A stretch of DNA of 18,131 nt, taken from the NCBI GenBank assembly GCA_018364635.1, contig JAGZLR010000041.1, forward strand, positions 1 to 18,131, given 5' to 3'. This stretch comes from Clostridiales bacterium (GTDB taxonomy: Bacteria; Bacillota; Clostridia; Lachnospirales; Anaerotignaceae). Positions within the stretch are counted from its first letter, which is position 1. Every line of letters starts with the position of its first letter. The translations under genes were made by a program, and so were the position numbers. The notes under the pieces were generated by a model. That model saw only the letters and a program-made list of their open reading frames with translations, was not told where the DNA came from and did not search any database. Of this stretch, positions 8,155 to 15,369 are shown one piece after another.

Positions 8155-10803
8155 ATGCCTGAGAAAATCATGTTGATTGATGGAAATAGTATTGTAAACC
8201 GTGCCTTCTATGGTTTGCCTCTTTTAACAAACGGTGAGGGAGTTACGACAAATGGTGTCTACGGTTTTTTGAATATTTTATTGAAATTGATGGAGGAAGA
8301 AACGCCGCAATATTTAGCAGTGGCTTTTGATCTGCATGCGCCAACGTTTCGTCATGAGAAATTTGCGGCCTATAAGGGCACTAGAAAATCTATGCCAGAG
8401 GAATTGGTGAAACAAATGCCTCTGCTCAAAGAGGTGTTGGATGCAATGGGCATCAAGTATTATGAGCAGGCAGGTTTTGAGGCAGATGATCTTCTAGGTA
8501 CGCTGTCAAAGAAAGCAAAAGAAGCTGGTATCATACCTGTTATAGTTTCTGGTGACAGAGATTTATTACAACTGGCAGATCCCGTTACCAAAATTAGAAT
8601 CCCAAAGACAAAAGCTGGAGGAACAGAAGTAGAGGATTACTATGCCCAAGATGTGGAACGGGTTTATGGTGTTACACCAAAACAGTTTATAGAATTAAAA
8701 GCACTAATGGGAGATGCTTCTGACAATATTCCTGGTGTGCCTGGAATTGGTCAAAAAACTGCAACTAAGATCATACAAGCCTATGGTTCTTTAGAGGAAG
8801 CCATTACCCATGCGAAAGAGATTCAGCCGAAAAAAGCTGGAGAGAATTTAGCGCAGTATGTGGATCAGGCTCGAATGAGTTTATGGCTTGCAACTATTCA
8901 ATGTGAGGCTCCTATTGATTTAAACTTGGATGAAGTAAGGGTAGGAAATCTTTTTACTGCTGAGGCATATGAGTACTTTAAACGGTTGAATTTTAAGACA
9001 CTCCTGCCGCGTTTTAATCAACCAACAACACAAGGAAAAGAAAAAGAAGTGAAAGTTTTGCCAAAAGTATTGGATTCTACAGAAAAAATATCTGAATGGA
9101 TTCAATCTCTCCCTAAAAACACTTTGATTTCTGTAGTTTTATTCCAGGAGGATAGCCGTCTAGTAGCAGTTTCTGCCTGCGAGGAACGAGGCTGTGTTTG
9201 GATAGAGTTAGATGATGGTAATAATTTGGCATTATCGATCAAACCCCTTCTTTCTGGGGATTACCGTATCATTGGGCATGATGTCAAGAAAGATATTCGC
9301 CTTATGGCAATCTATGACATTGTGCCAGCTCCTGTGTTTTTTGATACAGCATTGGCAGGCTATGTTTTAAATCCGCTAAAAGATACGTATGAATATGATG
9401 ACTTGGCGGCAGATTTTTTAAATTGTGTCTGTCCTTCACAGGAAGAAGTGTTAGGAAAGGGGAAATCTCGACAATCCATTCTCTCTCTTACAAAAGAAGC
9501 GCGAGCAGTCTATGGTGGCAGGCAGGCAAAGATTTATTATGACAGTTTTGTTGTCATGGAGCAAAAATTGAAGGAAAATAATCAGATGGAGTTATATCAG
9601 TCTATTGAGCTTCCTCTGATGTACGTTTTGTCTGATATGGAAAAATATGGAATTGGTGTGGATAAAGAAGCTCTCCAAGATTATGGCCAGAGGCTTTCTG
9701 TCCGTATTGATACTTTGACAAAAGAAATTTATGAAATGGCTGGAGAGGAGTTTAACATCAATTCACCAAAACAGTTGGGTGTAATTTTGTTCGAGAAGTT
9801 AGGGCTGCCTGGTGGAAAAAAGACAAAAACAGGATATTCCACTGCCGCTGATGTTTTGGAGAAGTTACGTACAGAAGTGCCTATTATAGATAGGATTTTG
9901 TTATATAGACAATATATGAAGTTAAAAAGCACGTATGCAGATGGATTGATGCAGGTGTTGGATGAAGCTACAGGGAGAATTTATTCGACATTTAACCAAA
10001 CTGTGACGGCGACAGGACGCATTAGTTCCACAGAACCCAACCTGCAGAACATTCCTGTTCGGCTTTCTCTAGGAAGAGAATTGAGAAAAGTATTTTTGCC
10101 AGCAGATGGTTTTGTATTTTTGGATGCAGATTACAGTCAGATTGAATTAAGAGTTCTTGCTCATATGGCGGAGGATGAATCTCTTATCAATGCTTTTATA
10201 ACCCATCAGGATATTCATCGTATGACAGCAAGCCAAGTATTCCATATTCCTTTTGATCAGGTAACAGCACAGCAGCGATCCAATGCAAAGGCAGTGAATT
10301 TTGGTATTATTTATGGTATCAGTGCGTTTAGCCTTAGCCAGGATATTGGAGTAACACGTAAGGAAGCTGATACTTATATAAAAAATTATTTTAAACAATA
10401 TCCAAAAATCAAAGGATATATGGATAAGACCATAGCTGACGCCAAAGAAAATGGCTATGTTTCTACACTGTTCCACCGGAGGCGTCCAATGCCGGAGTTG
10501 AAAAGCACAAATTTTGTTCAGCGTTCCTTTGGGGAACGAGTTGCGATGAATATGCCAATTCAGGGCACTGCTGCCGATATCATCAAAATTGCTATGGTGA
10601 AAGTACACAAAGCCTTGAAAGAAAATCAGTTGAGAAGCAGATTGATTTTGCAGGTTCATGATGAGCTTTTGATTGAAGCAGCTCAGGAGGAAGTAGAGAT
10701 TGTTAGCCGTCTGCTAAAAGAAAATATGGAACAAGCTGTTCAGTTAAAAGTTCAGTTAGAGGCGGAAGTTCATATGGGCCACAGCTGGTATGAAGCGAAA
10801 TGA
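8155..10803 (+). CDS. polA: DNA polymerase I
   Basis: DNA polymerase I fills gaps and removes RNA primers during lagging-strand synthesis and excision repair. The 882-residue protein has the usual length. The N-terminal 5' nuclease domain (about 1-290) shows GFEADDLLGT, SGDRDLLQL and GDASDNIPGVPGIGQKTA. The middle domain (about 300-470) keeps FFDTALAGYVLNP, but the N-terminal Asp-x-Glu metal site of proofreading exonucleases is missing (ISVVLFQEDS instead). The polymerase domain has motif A DADYSQIELR (657-666), motif B RSNAKAVNFGIIYG (708-721) and motif C QVHDE (833-837). So 5' nuclease and polymerase activity are expected but not proofreading, as in several Gram-positive relatives. The start is set at ATG 8155, 6 bases after GGAGG (8144-8148); upstream TTG 8140 and ATG 8149 are too close to or before that site. 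It is the first gene of an operon. Confidence 0.98.
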   Translation: MPEKIMLIDGNSIVNRAFYGLPLLTNGEGVTTNGVYGFLNILLKLMEEETPQYLAVAFDLHAPTFRHEKFAAYKGTRKSMPEELVKQMPLLKEVLDAMGIKYYEQAGFEADDLLGTLSKKAKEAGIIPVIVSGDRDLLQLADPVTKIRIPKTKAGGTEVEDYYAQDVERVYGVTPKQFIELKALMGDASDNIPGVPGIGQKTATKIIQAYGSLEEAITHAKEIQPKKAGENLAQYVDQARMSLWLATIQCEAPIDLNLDEVRVGNLFTAEAYEYFKRLNFKTLLPRFNQPTTQGKEKEVKVLPKVLDSTEKISEWIQSLPKNTLISVVLFQEDSRLVAVSACEERGCVWIELDDGNNLALSIKPLLSGDYRIIGHDVKKDIRLMAIYDIVPAPVFFDTALAGYVLNPLKDTYEYDDLAADFLNCVCPSQEEVLGKGKSRQSILSLTKEARAVYGGRQAKIYYDSFVVMEQKLKENNQMELYQSIELPLMYVLSDMEKYGIGVDKEALQDYGQRLSVRIDTLTKEIYEMAGEEFNINSPKQLGVILFEKLGLPGGKKTKTGYSTAADVLEKLRTEVPIIDRILLYRQYMKLKSTYADGLMQVLDEATGRIYSTFNQTVTATGRISSTEPNLQNIPVRLSLGRELRKVFLPADGFVFLDADYSQIELRVLAHMAEDESLINAFITHQDIHRMTASQVFHIPFDQVTAQQRSNAKAVNFGIIYGISAFSLSQDIGVTRKEADTYIKNYFKQYPKIKGYMDKTIADAKENGYVSTLFHRRRPMPELKSTNFVQRSFGERVAMNMPIQGTAADIIKIAMVKVHKALKENQLRSRLILQVHDELLIEAAQEEVEIVSRLLKENMEQAVQLKVQLEAEVHMGHSWYEAK

Positions 10804-10813
10804 GGGAAAAACA

Positions 10814-11410
10814 ATGGAAATAATTGGCTTAACCGGAGGGACTGGAAGCGGAAAAAGTGCTGTGAGTATGTTTTTGCGTAAAAAAGGCTTGTATGTCATA
10901 GATGCAGATCAGATTAGTCATGAGATAATCAAAAAAAATCAACCGGCCTATGAAGAGATCGTAGAAGAGTTTGGTACAGAAATTTTGGATAGCGATGGAG
11001 AGATTATACGTCAGCGTTTAGGGCAGATTGTATTTTCTGATCCTAAAAAACTGTCATTTTTAAATCGATGTACCCATAAATATATTCGTATGGAAATTGA
11101 AGAGACAATCTCTCAACAAAAAAAGGCGGAGGCTTCTATGATTATTATTGATGCGCCATTGTTGGCAGAGGCAGGCCTGATAGAGATTTGTGATGAAGTA
11201 TGGGTGGTATGTGCTGACAGACAGGTTCGACTGGAAAGAATTATGACACGAGATGGATTAACATATTCTCAGGCAGAAAAAAGGATTTTTGCCCAGAAAA
11301 GCGATGAAGAATATAGGGCTATGGCGAACAGGATCATTTTAAATAATGGAGGATTAGAGGAACTTGGTGCAGAGCTTGATCAATTATGGAATAATAAAGA
11401 GGGAAAATAG
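10814..11410 (+). CDS. coaE: Dephospho-CoA kinase
   Basis: CoaE phosphorylates the 3'-hydroxyl of dephospho-CoA with ATP, the last step of coenzyme A synthesis in the cytoplasm. The 198-residue protein has the normal length. It shows the P-loop GLTGGTGSGKS (5-15), the substrate-domain D30-A-D32 motif and a central IIIDAPLLAEAGL segment, with a lid-type RIMTRDG region. ATG 10814 is preferred because TGAGGGA lies just before it and MEIIGLTGG is the usual family start. An in-frame ATG at 10790 would lie inside polA. The gene starts 10 bases after the polA stop; a polA-coaE link is common in Firmicutes, often with mutM between them, which is absent here. Confidence 0.96.
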   Translation: MEIIGLTGGTGSGKSAVSMFLRKKGLYVIDADQISHEIIKKNQPAYEEIVEEFGTEILDSDGEIIRQRLGQIVFSDPKKLSFLNRCTHKYIRMEIEETISQQKKAEASMIIIDAPLLAEAGLIEICDEVWVVCADRQVRLERIMTRDGLTYSQAEKRIFAQKSDEEYRAMANRIILNNGGLEELGAELDQLWNNKEGK

Positions 11411-11413
11411 CCT

Positions 11414-11989
11414 ATGTTTTATACACTTTGCGTAAAAAAGTTTAGAGGATTATTTGTGGCGGGGATACTAACAGTTGGAATTGGTGCAGGGATGGCCGCA
11501 ACATTTTTGCCTGGATATTTATTTCCTCGTAGATATAGTACAGAAGTTGAGAAATACGCTAGAGAATATGGGTTAGAGGAAAATTTCGTCTATGCAGTAA
11601 TTAAAGCAGAGAGCAATTTTGACCCAAATGCTGTCAGCTATAGAGGTGCTTGTGGATTGATGCAGATTATGCCAACAACAGGAGAGTGGTGTGCTGAAAG
11701 TATGGGGATGGATAGCTTTGCAGAAGAAATGCTTTTTGACCCAGAGATAAATATACAGCTAGGATGTTGGTATCTTGCCTTGTTGGTAGATCATTTTGAT
11801 GGATCGCTGACGACTGCAGCGGCGGCATACAACGCAGGTATTGGGAATGTTAGCCGATGGATATCGGAAGGAGGGAGTACCGACCTTGAAGTGATACCTT
11901 TCCGTGAAACAGAAGGGTATTTAAAGAAAATACAGCTTTACCATAAAATTTATGATGATATGTATGGCGGTACGAAGAAGACAGTATGA
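11414..11989 (+). CDS. Membrane-anchored lytic transglycosylase (SLT domain)
   Basis: This 191-residue protein has an N-terminal hydrophobic anchor or signal (about 12-36) followed by a compact soluble-lytic-transglycosylase domain. Landmarks are KAESNFDP with the predicted catalytic glutamate E66, GLMQIMP at 81-87 and AYNAG at 138-142. Such enzymes cleave the MurNAc-GlcNAc bond of peptidoglycan without water, leaving 1,6-anhydro ends, and work outside the membrane. There is no cell-wall binding repeat, so membrane tethering probably sets its location. The start ATG follows GAGGGA by 8 bases, only 3 bases after the coaE stop. The stop overlaps the next gene as ATGA, implying translational coupling to the lipoprotein. 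The role could be wall remodelling in growth or sporulation. Confidence 0.92.
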   Translation: MFYTLCVKKFRGLFVAGILTVGIGAGMAATFLPGYLFPRRYSTEVEKYAREYGLEENFVYAVIKAESNFDPNAVSYRGACGLMQIMPTTGEWCAESMGMDSFAEEMLFDPEINIQLGCWYLALLVDHFDGSLTTAAAAYNAGIGNVSRWISEGGSTDLEVIPFRETEGYLKKIQLYHKIYDDMYGGTKKTV

Positions 11990-13596
11990 GACGAAAAATT
12001 TTTTTATTAGTTTTGGCAATTTCTTATATTTTGACAGGATGTGTCAGTACAGGAAATGATCTGCATCCTACAGAGGATGCAATTTCCAGCCAAGTGCAGA
12101 CGGATCCACAGGTGGAAAAAGAGTCAGATGGGGTGCTTAAACTTTCTATGCGTACAACACAAACCCTCCATCCGCTCTATAATGAAGATGAGAGTGTGGC
12201 ACAAATTCTTCTTTTACTTTATCGTCCACTGATTAGTATAGATGAAAAAGGAAAGCCTGTGCCTAGTGTTGCACAAAGCTGGTTTTTTGACGAGGATGGC
12301 AGAGTCTTAATTTTGAATTTACGAGATGATATTTATTGGCAGGATGGGAATCAGCTGTCGTCAGTCGATGTAGTATATTCAGTAAATGAGTTGAAAAATG
12401 CATCGGAAAATGCAGTATATAAAGGTTGTGTGGAGCATATTGTCTCTTGCAGTGCACCTGATAATCAAACAGTAAAAATAACTTTTGATGAACGGTATAC
12501 TGGAAATATATATGCTGCTTGTTTTCCTATTGTGGAAAGAGCCGCCTTTTCAAGGTTGACTGAAAGTGAGAAGATAGCAAATCTCTCTGCGGTTGGGTCA
12601 GGTCTCTATCAATTAGAGAGCTATACACCAGCAAGGAATCTAACTTTAACTAGATACAACGACTGTTTTTTGGATAGAGCGGAAATAGAAAGGATTTCTG
12701 TAGAAATAATTCAGGATGAAGAGACAGAACTGTACAGTTTTGATCAGGGACTAATTGATGCAGTATCAACAACAGAAAGTACGCTGGGAAAATTTGATAT
12801 AGATTCCAATGGTCAAAAAGCAGAGTATGTGATGAACTATTTTGATTTTATTGGATTTAACTTTCAACGAGACTTATTTCAAGATATAAATGTGCGCAGA
12901 GCTATCAATTATGTGGTGCCGAGAAAAGAAATTTTAAATAATATTTATCTCAATCATGCAGTTCATGCAGTTGTGCCTGTGAACCCATCAAGCTGGTTAT
13001 ATGCTGAGGATCTTACTGTACCTGAACCTCAAAGTAACAATGCCAAAAAACTTTTAGACCAGTCCGGCTGGAAATATGACTCATCTAACAAGTTGCGCTA
13101 CAAAGATGGTGATGGAACACAACCGCTAAAAGCATCAATTTTAGTCAATAAGGAAAATGAGGAGCGTCGACAGACAGCTATTTATTTGGCAGATGAATTA
13201 AAGTTTCTTGGCTTTGATGTACAGGTAGAGGAAGTTGCGTTTGATGAATATCAACGACGGCTGGAAGAAGGAGAATACGATCTTTATATTGGTGGCTGGA
13301 AAATGAGTGTAGATCCGGATTTAAGATTCTTTTTAGGTTCAGGAGGATATGGTAACTATTCTGGTTATGAGAGTGACATGATGGAATCATTACTTGCGGA
13401 AGCAGCGTCGGCAACAGAAGAGACATCTATCAAACAGGCCTATGTAGCCTTAGAAAAGTTTATTGTCAGTGAGATTCCATGCATTACAATTGCTTACCGC
13501 AAAGCAGCAGTATACAACACAGATGATGTAGAAGGAAGTCTATCTCCTGTAGAAAACGAAATATTTCGTGGGATTGAAAATTGGAAGCTGAAATGA
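11986..13596 (+). CDS. Peptide-type ABC transporter substrate-binding lipoprotein (family 5)
   Basis: This 536-residue protein begins with a lipoprotein signal: charged MRRK, a hydrophobic core and lipobox LTGC with the lipidated cysteine at C19. The rest matches the OppA/DppA/NikA class of solute-binding proteins. There is an N-terminal LHPLYNEDE ligand-domain start, a DEDGRVLILNLRDDIYWQDG segment and a SSVDVVYS stretch typical of the family. Known members bind oligopeptides, dipeptides, nickel chelates or murein peptides on the outer face of the membrane. No permease or ATPase gene is nearby, so it is an orphan that either serves a transporter encoded elsewhere or acts as a sensor. Its start overlaps the lytic transglycosylase stop by 4 bases, which suggests a shared task, possibly with murein fragments. 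The ligand cannot be assigned from sequence. Confidence 0.9.
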   Translation: MRRKIFLLVLAISYILTGCVSTGNDLHPTEDAISSQVQTDPQVEKESDGVLKLSMRTTQTLHPLYNEDESVAQILLLLYRPLISIDEKGKPVPSVAQSWFFDEDGRVLILNLRDDIYWQDGNQLSSVDVVYSVNELKNASENAVYKGCVEHIVSCSAPDNQTVKITFDERYTGNIYAACFPIVERAAFSRLTESEKIANLSAVGSGLYQLESYTPARNLTLTRYNDCFLDRAEIERISVEIIQDEETELYSFDQGLIDAVSTTESTLGKFDIDSNGQKAEYVMNYFDFIGFNFQRDLFQDINVRRAINYVVPRKEILNNIYLNHAVHAVVPVNPSSWLYAEDLTVPEPQSNNAKKLLDQSGWKYDSSNKLRYKDGDGTQPLKASILVNKENEERRQTAIYLADELKFLGFDVQVEEVAFDEYQRRLEEGEYDLYIGGWKMSVDPDLRFFLGSGGYGNYSGYESDMMESLLAEAASATEETSIKQAYVALEKFIVSEIPCITIAYRKAAVYNTDDVEGSLSPVENEIFRGIENWKLK

Positions 13597-13606
13597 GTGA
13601 TGAATC

Positions 13607-14572
13607 ATGTCTGAATTAAGAAAAGACCCTCTGACAGGTGATTGGGTGGTATTTGCACCTGCCCGTGGTAGTCGTCCTTATGAATTTGAGGCAAAGACGT
13701 TTGCCTACAATCAGAAAGGGATGTGCCCTTTTTGCATGGGAAACGAGTTTATGACTCCTGAGGAGACAGGAAGAATTGGTAGTACTGACCAATGGATCGT
13801 TCGATCTGTACCTAATAAATTTCCAGCTCTTTCTGACAAGACTGCGCAGGAGGATAAGAATGAATTCTATTCCCATTGTTTTGGTAGAGGTATTCATGAA
13901 GTGATTATAGATAGCCCTTTTCATGAAGACACTTTTGATATGTTTTCAGAGAAACAAATAAAAGCTGTCCTTTTACTGCTCCAAGAGAGATTGAAAAGTG
14001 CCCTAAAGCGTACAGATTTGCCTTATATTCAAGTATTCAAAAATATGGGACCAGAAGCGGGAGCTAGTCTTAAACATTCACATTGGCAGATGATTGGTGT
14101 GCCAGTACTTCCGCCTAGACAGAGACAAATTGCTGAAAACTGCCAAAATTATAAAATAAAAACAGGCCATAATCTTTTTGATGATATTATACAACAGGAA
14201 GAAGTTGAGAAGAAAAGAATTATAGCTATGACAAATCAGTTTGTAGCTTTTGTACCTTATGCAGCACGACATTGTTATGAAGTTATGATTGTGTCACGAA
14301 TAAGGGAAAGTTTGACAGAGTTTACTAAAGATGAACGACAACAGTTAGGAGATATTCTGCAAAAGATACTTCAGAAAGCGGAAGATTTCAGAAAGGGATT
14401 GTGTTTTAATATTTGTTTTGAGGAAACACCAGTACAATTTCGTGAAAAAGGACTGTTCCGCTGGTCAGCGGAAGTCATTCCTCGGATGGGTACTTTAGCT
14501 GGATTCGAGTATGGAACAGGTATGTATATTAATCCAGTATTGCCGGAGGAAGGTGCAAAAATTTATCGTTAG
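13607..14572 (+). CDS. GalT-like nucleotidyltransferase/phosphorylase of the HIT superfamily
   Basis: This 321-residue protein resembles class I galactose-1-phosphate uridylyltransferase. It opens with RKDPLTGDWVVFAP, carries a zinc pair C40-x-x-C43, and has GASLKHSHWQ with H157, H159 (the expected nucleophile) and Q161. A second HIT-like repeat (VPYAARHCYEVMIVS) follows. Classical GalT has HPHGQ at the active site and is slightly longer. Relatives of this compact type include ADP-glucose phosphorylases and uncharacterised nucleotide-sugar enzymes, so the substrate is open. No galK, galE or sugar transporter is adjacent, which argues against a simple Leloir-pathway role. It is the last gene of the polA operon, 10 bases after the lipoprotein gene, with no clear ribosome binding site before ATG 13607. 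A terminator follows. Confidence 0.85.
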   Translation: MSELRKDPLTGDWVVFAPARGSRPYEFEAKTFAYNQKGMCPFCMGNEFMTPEETGRIGSTDQWIVRSVPNKFPALSDKTAQEDKNEFYSHCFGRGIHEVIIDSPFHEDTFDMFSEKQIKAVLLLLQERLKSALKRTDLPYIQVFKNMGPEAGASLKHSHWQMIGVPVLPPRQRQIAENCQNYKIKTGHNLFDDIIQQEEVEKKRIIAMTNQFVAFVPYAARHCYEVMIVSRIRESLTEFTKDERQQLGDILQKILQKAEDFRKGLCFNICFEETPVQFREKGLFRWSAEVIPRMGTLAGFEYGTGMYINPVLPEEGAKIYR

Positions 14573-14589
14573 TTTTTGAATTATTTTTA

Positions 14590-14623
14590 AAAACAGCCAA
14601 TTTAGATTTATTGGCTGTTTTTT
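14590..14623. terminator. Rho-independent terminator after the GalT-like gene
   Basis: A 12-bp stem (14590-14601 with 14610-14621; core ACAGCCAAT/ATTGGCTGT) has an 8-base loop and runs into a T-run ending at 14623. The minus-strand reading is also T-rich after the stem, so it may end the convergent small gene as well. Confidence 0.85.
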
Positions 14624-14660
14624 GTATCTAAAAAAATTATAGATAGTTTTCCACAATGCT

Positions 14661-14975
14661 TTAACTGGAAAAGATTTCTGTATTTTCTGAAGTTGTCTTT
14701 TCATTTCCATTATCAGAATAGATTTCTGTAATAAGTTTTGTGCCAGTGACAAAACCATCGATAAAGTTTTGTTCCATTTCTAAAGGAAGTAAATCCATAT
14801 GAAGTTTGATAAGTCTAGTAAATTCTTCTTTCATATTTTCAGGCAGCTTTGATTGAAAAGTATCATAGGCAAGAAAGGCTTTTTTTCGGCTGTTTTTCAA
14901 TGTCTCCATGTTTTTTTTACACTTGATATAGGGATAAAGTTCACCATTATATAGTTTTTTTAAGATATTGTCCAT
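14661..14975 (-). CDS. Small protein of unknown function
   Basis: This is a 104-residue, soluble, probably helical protein without a signal peptide or membrane segment. Central residues alternate charged and hydrophobic positions, and the region around FIDGFVTGTKLITEI resembles the C-terminal part of small clostridial proteins of unknown function (I recall DUF6809-like proteins with a similar GF-x-x-G-x-x-L-x-x-E pattern; this is from memory and unverified). It has an excellent ribosome binding site, AAGGAGGTG, about 7 bases before its ATG, and a good promoter. It is thus very probably a real, well-translated gene. It is convergent with the polA operon and divergent from spoVA. No function is claimed. 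Confidence 0.82.
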   Translation of the reverse strand: MDNILKKLYNGELYPYIKCKKNMETLKNSRKKAFLAYDTFQSKLPENMKEEFTRLIKLHMDLLPLEMEQNFIDGFVTGTKLITEIYSDNGNEKTTSENTEIFSS

Positions 14976-14988
14976 AGAGGCACCTCCT

Positions 14989-15028
14989 TATGATACAATG
15001 GTTTCTTTTTTAAAATAATTGTATCATA
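14989..15028. repeat. 11-bp inverted repeat over the -10 box; possible operator
   Basis: TATGATACAAT (14989-14999) and its exact reverse complement ATTGTATCATA (15018-15028) are separated by 18 bases. The right arm covers the -10 box of the minus-strand promoter; the left arm lies just upstream of the ribosome binding site. The right arm would not be transcribed from that promoter, so a DNA-level role (repressor binding) is more likely than an RNA hairpin. No regulator is identified. Confidence 0.5.
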
Positions 15029-15046
15029 TTTGTTCAATATTCTCAA
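15018..15046 (-). promoter_or_regulatory. Sigma-A promoter of the small minus-strand gene
   Basis: On the minus strand a -35 box TTGAGA (15046-15041) is separated by exactly 17 bases from a -10 box TACAAT (15023-15018). Transcription should start near 15011, about 35 bases before the ATG. The -10 box lies in one arm of an 11-bp inverted repeat. Confidence 0.7.
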
Positions 15047-15103
15047 TACAAATACTGGAGCTATGTCATCAAAAAAGTTGAAAAACTATTTTCTAAGAAT
15101 TAT

Positions 15104-15121
15104 TTAACTTATAAAAGTTAA
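15104..15121. repeat. Short AT-rich inverted repeat upstream of the spoVA operon
   Basis: TTAACTT (15104-15110) and AAGTTAA (15115-15121) pair perfectly around a 4-base centre. It is AT-rich and too weak for a confident terminator. It lies in the 5' region of the spoVA operon, where I could find no clear match to a sigma-G (forespore) promoter. It could be a protein-binding site or chance. Confidence 0.3.
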
Positions 15122-15150
15122 TTTTCAGTTTTACTTCTTTTCTAAAAAGA

Positions 15151-15181
15151 AAGGAGGTTTTTATGCATAAATTTAACCTCC
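15151..15181 (+). promoter_or_regulatory. Hairpin pairing an upstream ribosome binding site with an anti-SD-like stretch
   Basis: A full Shine-Dalgarno sequence AAGGAGGT (15151-15158) stands 5 bases before an ATG at 15163. Its GGAGGTT part (15153-15159) is exactly complementary to AACCTCC (15175-15181), a copy of the ribosomal anti-SD motif. The ATG lies in the loop, together with a 10-base palindrome TTATGCATAA (15161-15170). If formed in mRNA, this hides the upstream start and leaves the second site (AGGAGG, 15200-15205) for the ATG at 15214. A regulatory function is inference. Confidence 0.45.
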
Positions 15182-15213
15182 AGGTAGAAAATAAAGGCGA
15201 GGAGGGAATAAAT

Positions 15214-15369
15214 ATGAAAAAAAGAATGTCGTTTTTGGTATTTCTTCTGATTGCTATTGCTGTATGTATGACAGCAGTCGTTTTTGCTTCAGCAAAACAC
15301 AGTTATGGTGACCCGCCGGTAAAGGGAACATTTGTCTTTGCCACGAATAAAACGGGGGAGGTAACTTGA
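15214..15369 (+). CDS. Small exported or membrane protein at the head of the spoVA operon
   Basis: I do not recognise this 51-residue protein. It starts MKKRMSFLVF and has a hydrophobic segment to about residue 27 ending in VFASA, which could be a signal peptidase site (A-S-A) or a membrane anchor. A short tail of about 24 residues follows (KHSYGDPPVKGTFVFATN...). The ATG at 15214 has AGGAGG 8 bases upstream and gives a normal signal-type N-terminus. An in-frame ATG at 15163 with its own ribosome binding site would add 17 polar residues, which fits export less well. The stop TGA (15367-15369) overlaps the spoVAA ATG by one base, and the spoVAA ribosome binding site lies within this gene, so translation is coupled. 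It is likely made with SpoVA in the forespore. Its function is unknown. Confidence 0.72.
   Translation: MKKRMSFLVFLLIAIAVCMTAVVFASAKHSYGDPPVKGTFVFATNKTGEVT

Noticed and set aside
10147..10659. 170-codon open frame on the minus strand, antisense to polA
   Set aside because: It lies entirely opposite the conserved polymerase domain and its translation shows no recognisable domain; it is a shadow of the polA frame.
14647..14672. TTTTCCA/TGGAAAA inverted repeat around the stop codon of the minus-strand small gene
   Set aside because: Only 7 AT-rich pairs with a 12-base loop and no T-run; the hairpin at 14590-14623 is a better terminator.
15029..15150. Possible sigma-G (forespore) promoter for the spoVA operon
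   Set aside because: I searched for a CATnnTA-type -10 with a suitable -35 and found no acceptable match; a promoter must exist but cannot be placed from sequence alone.
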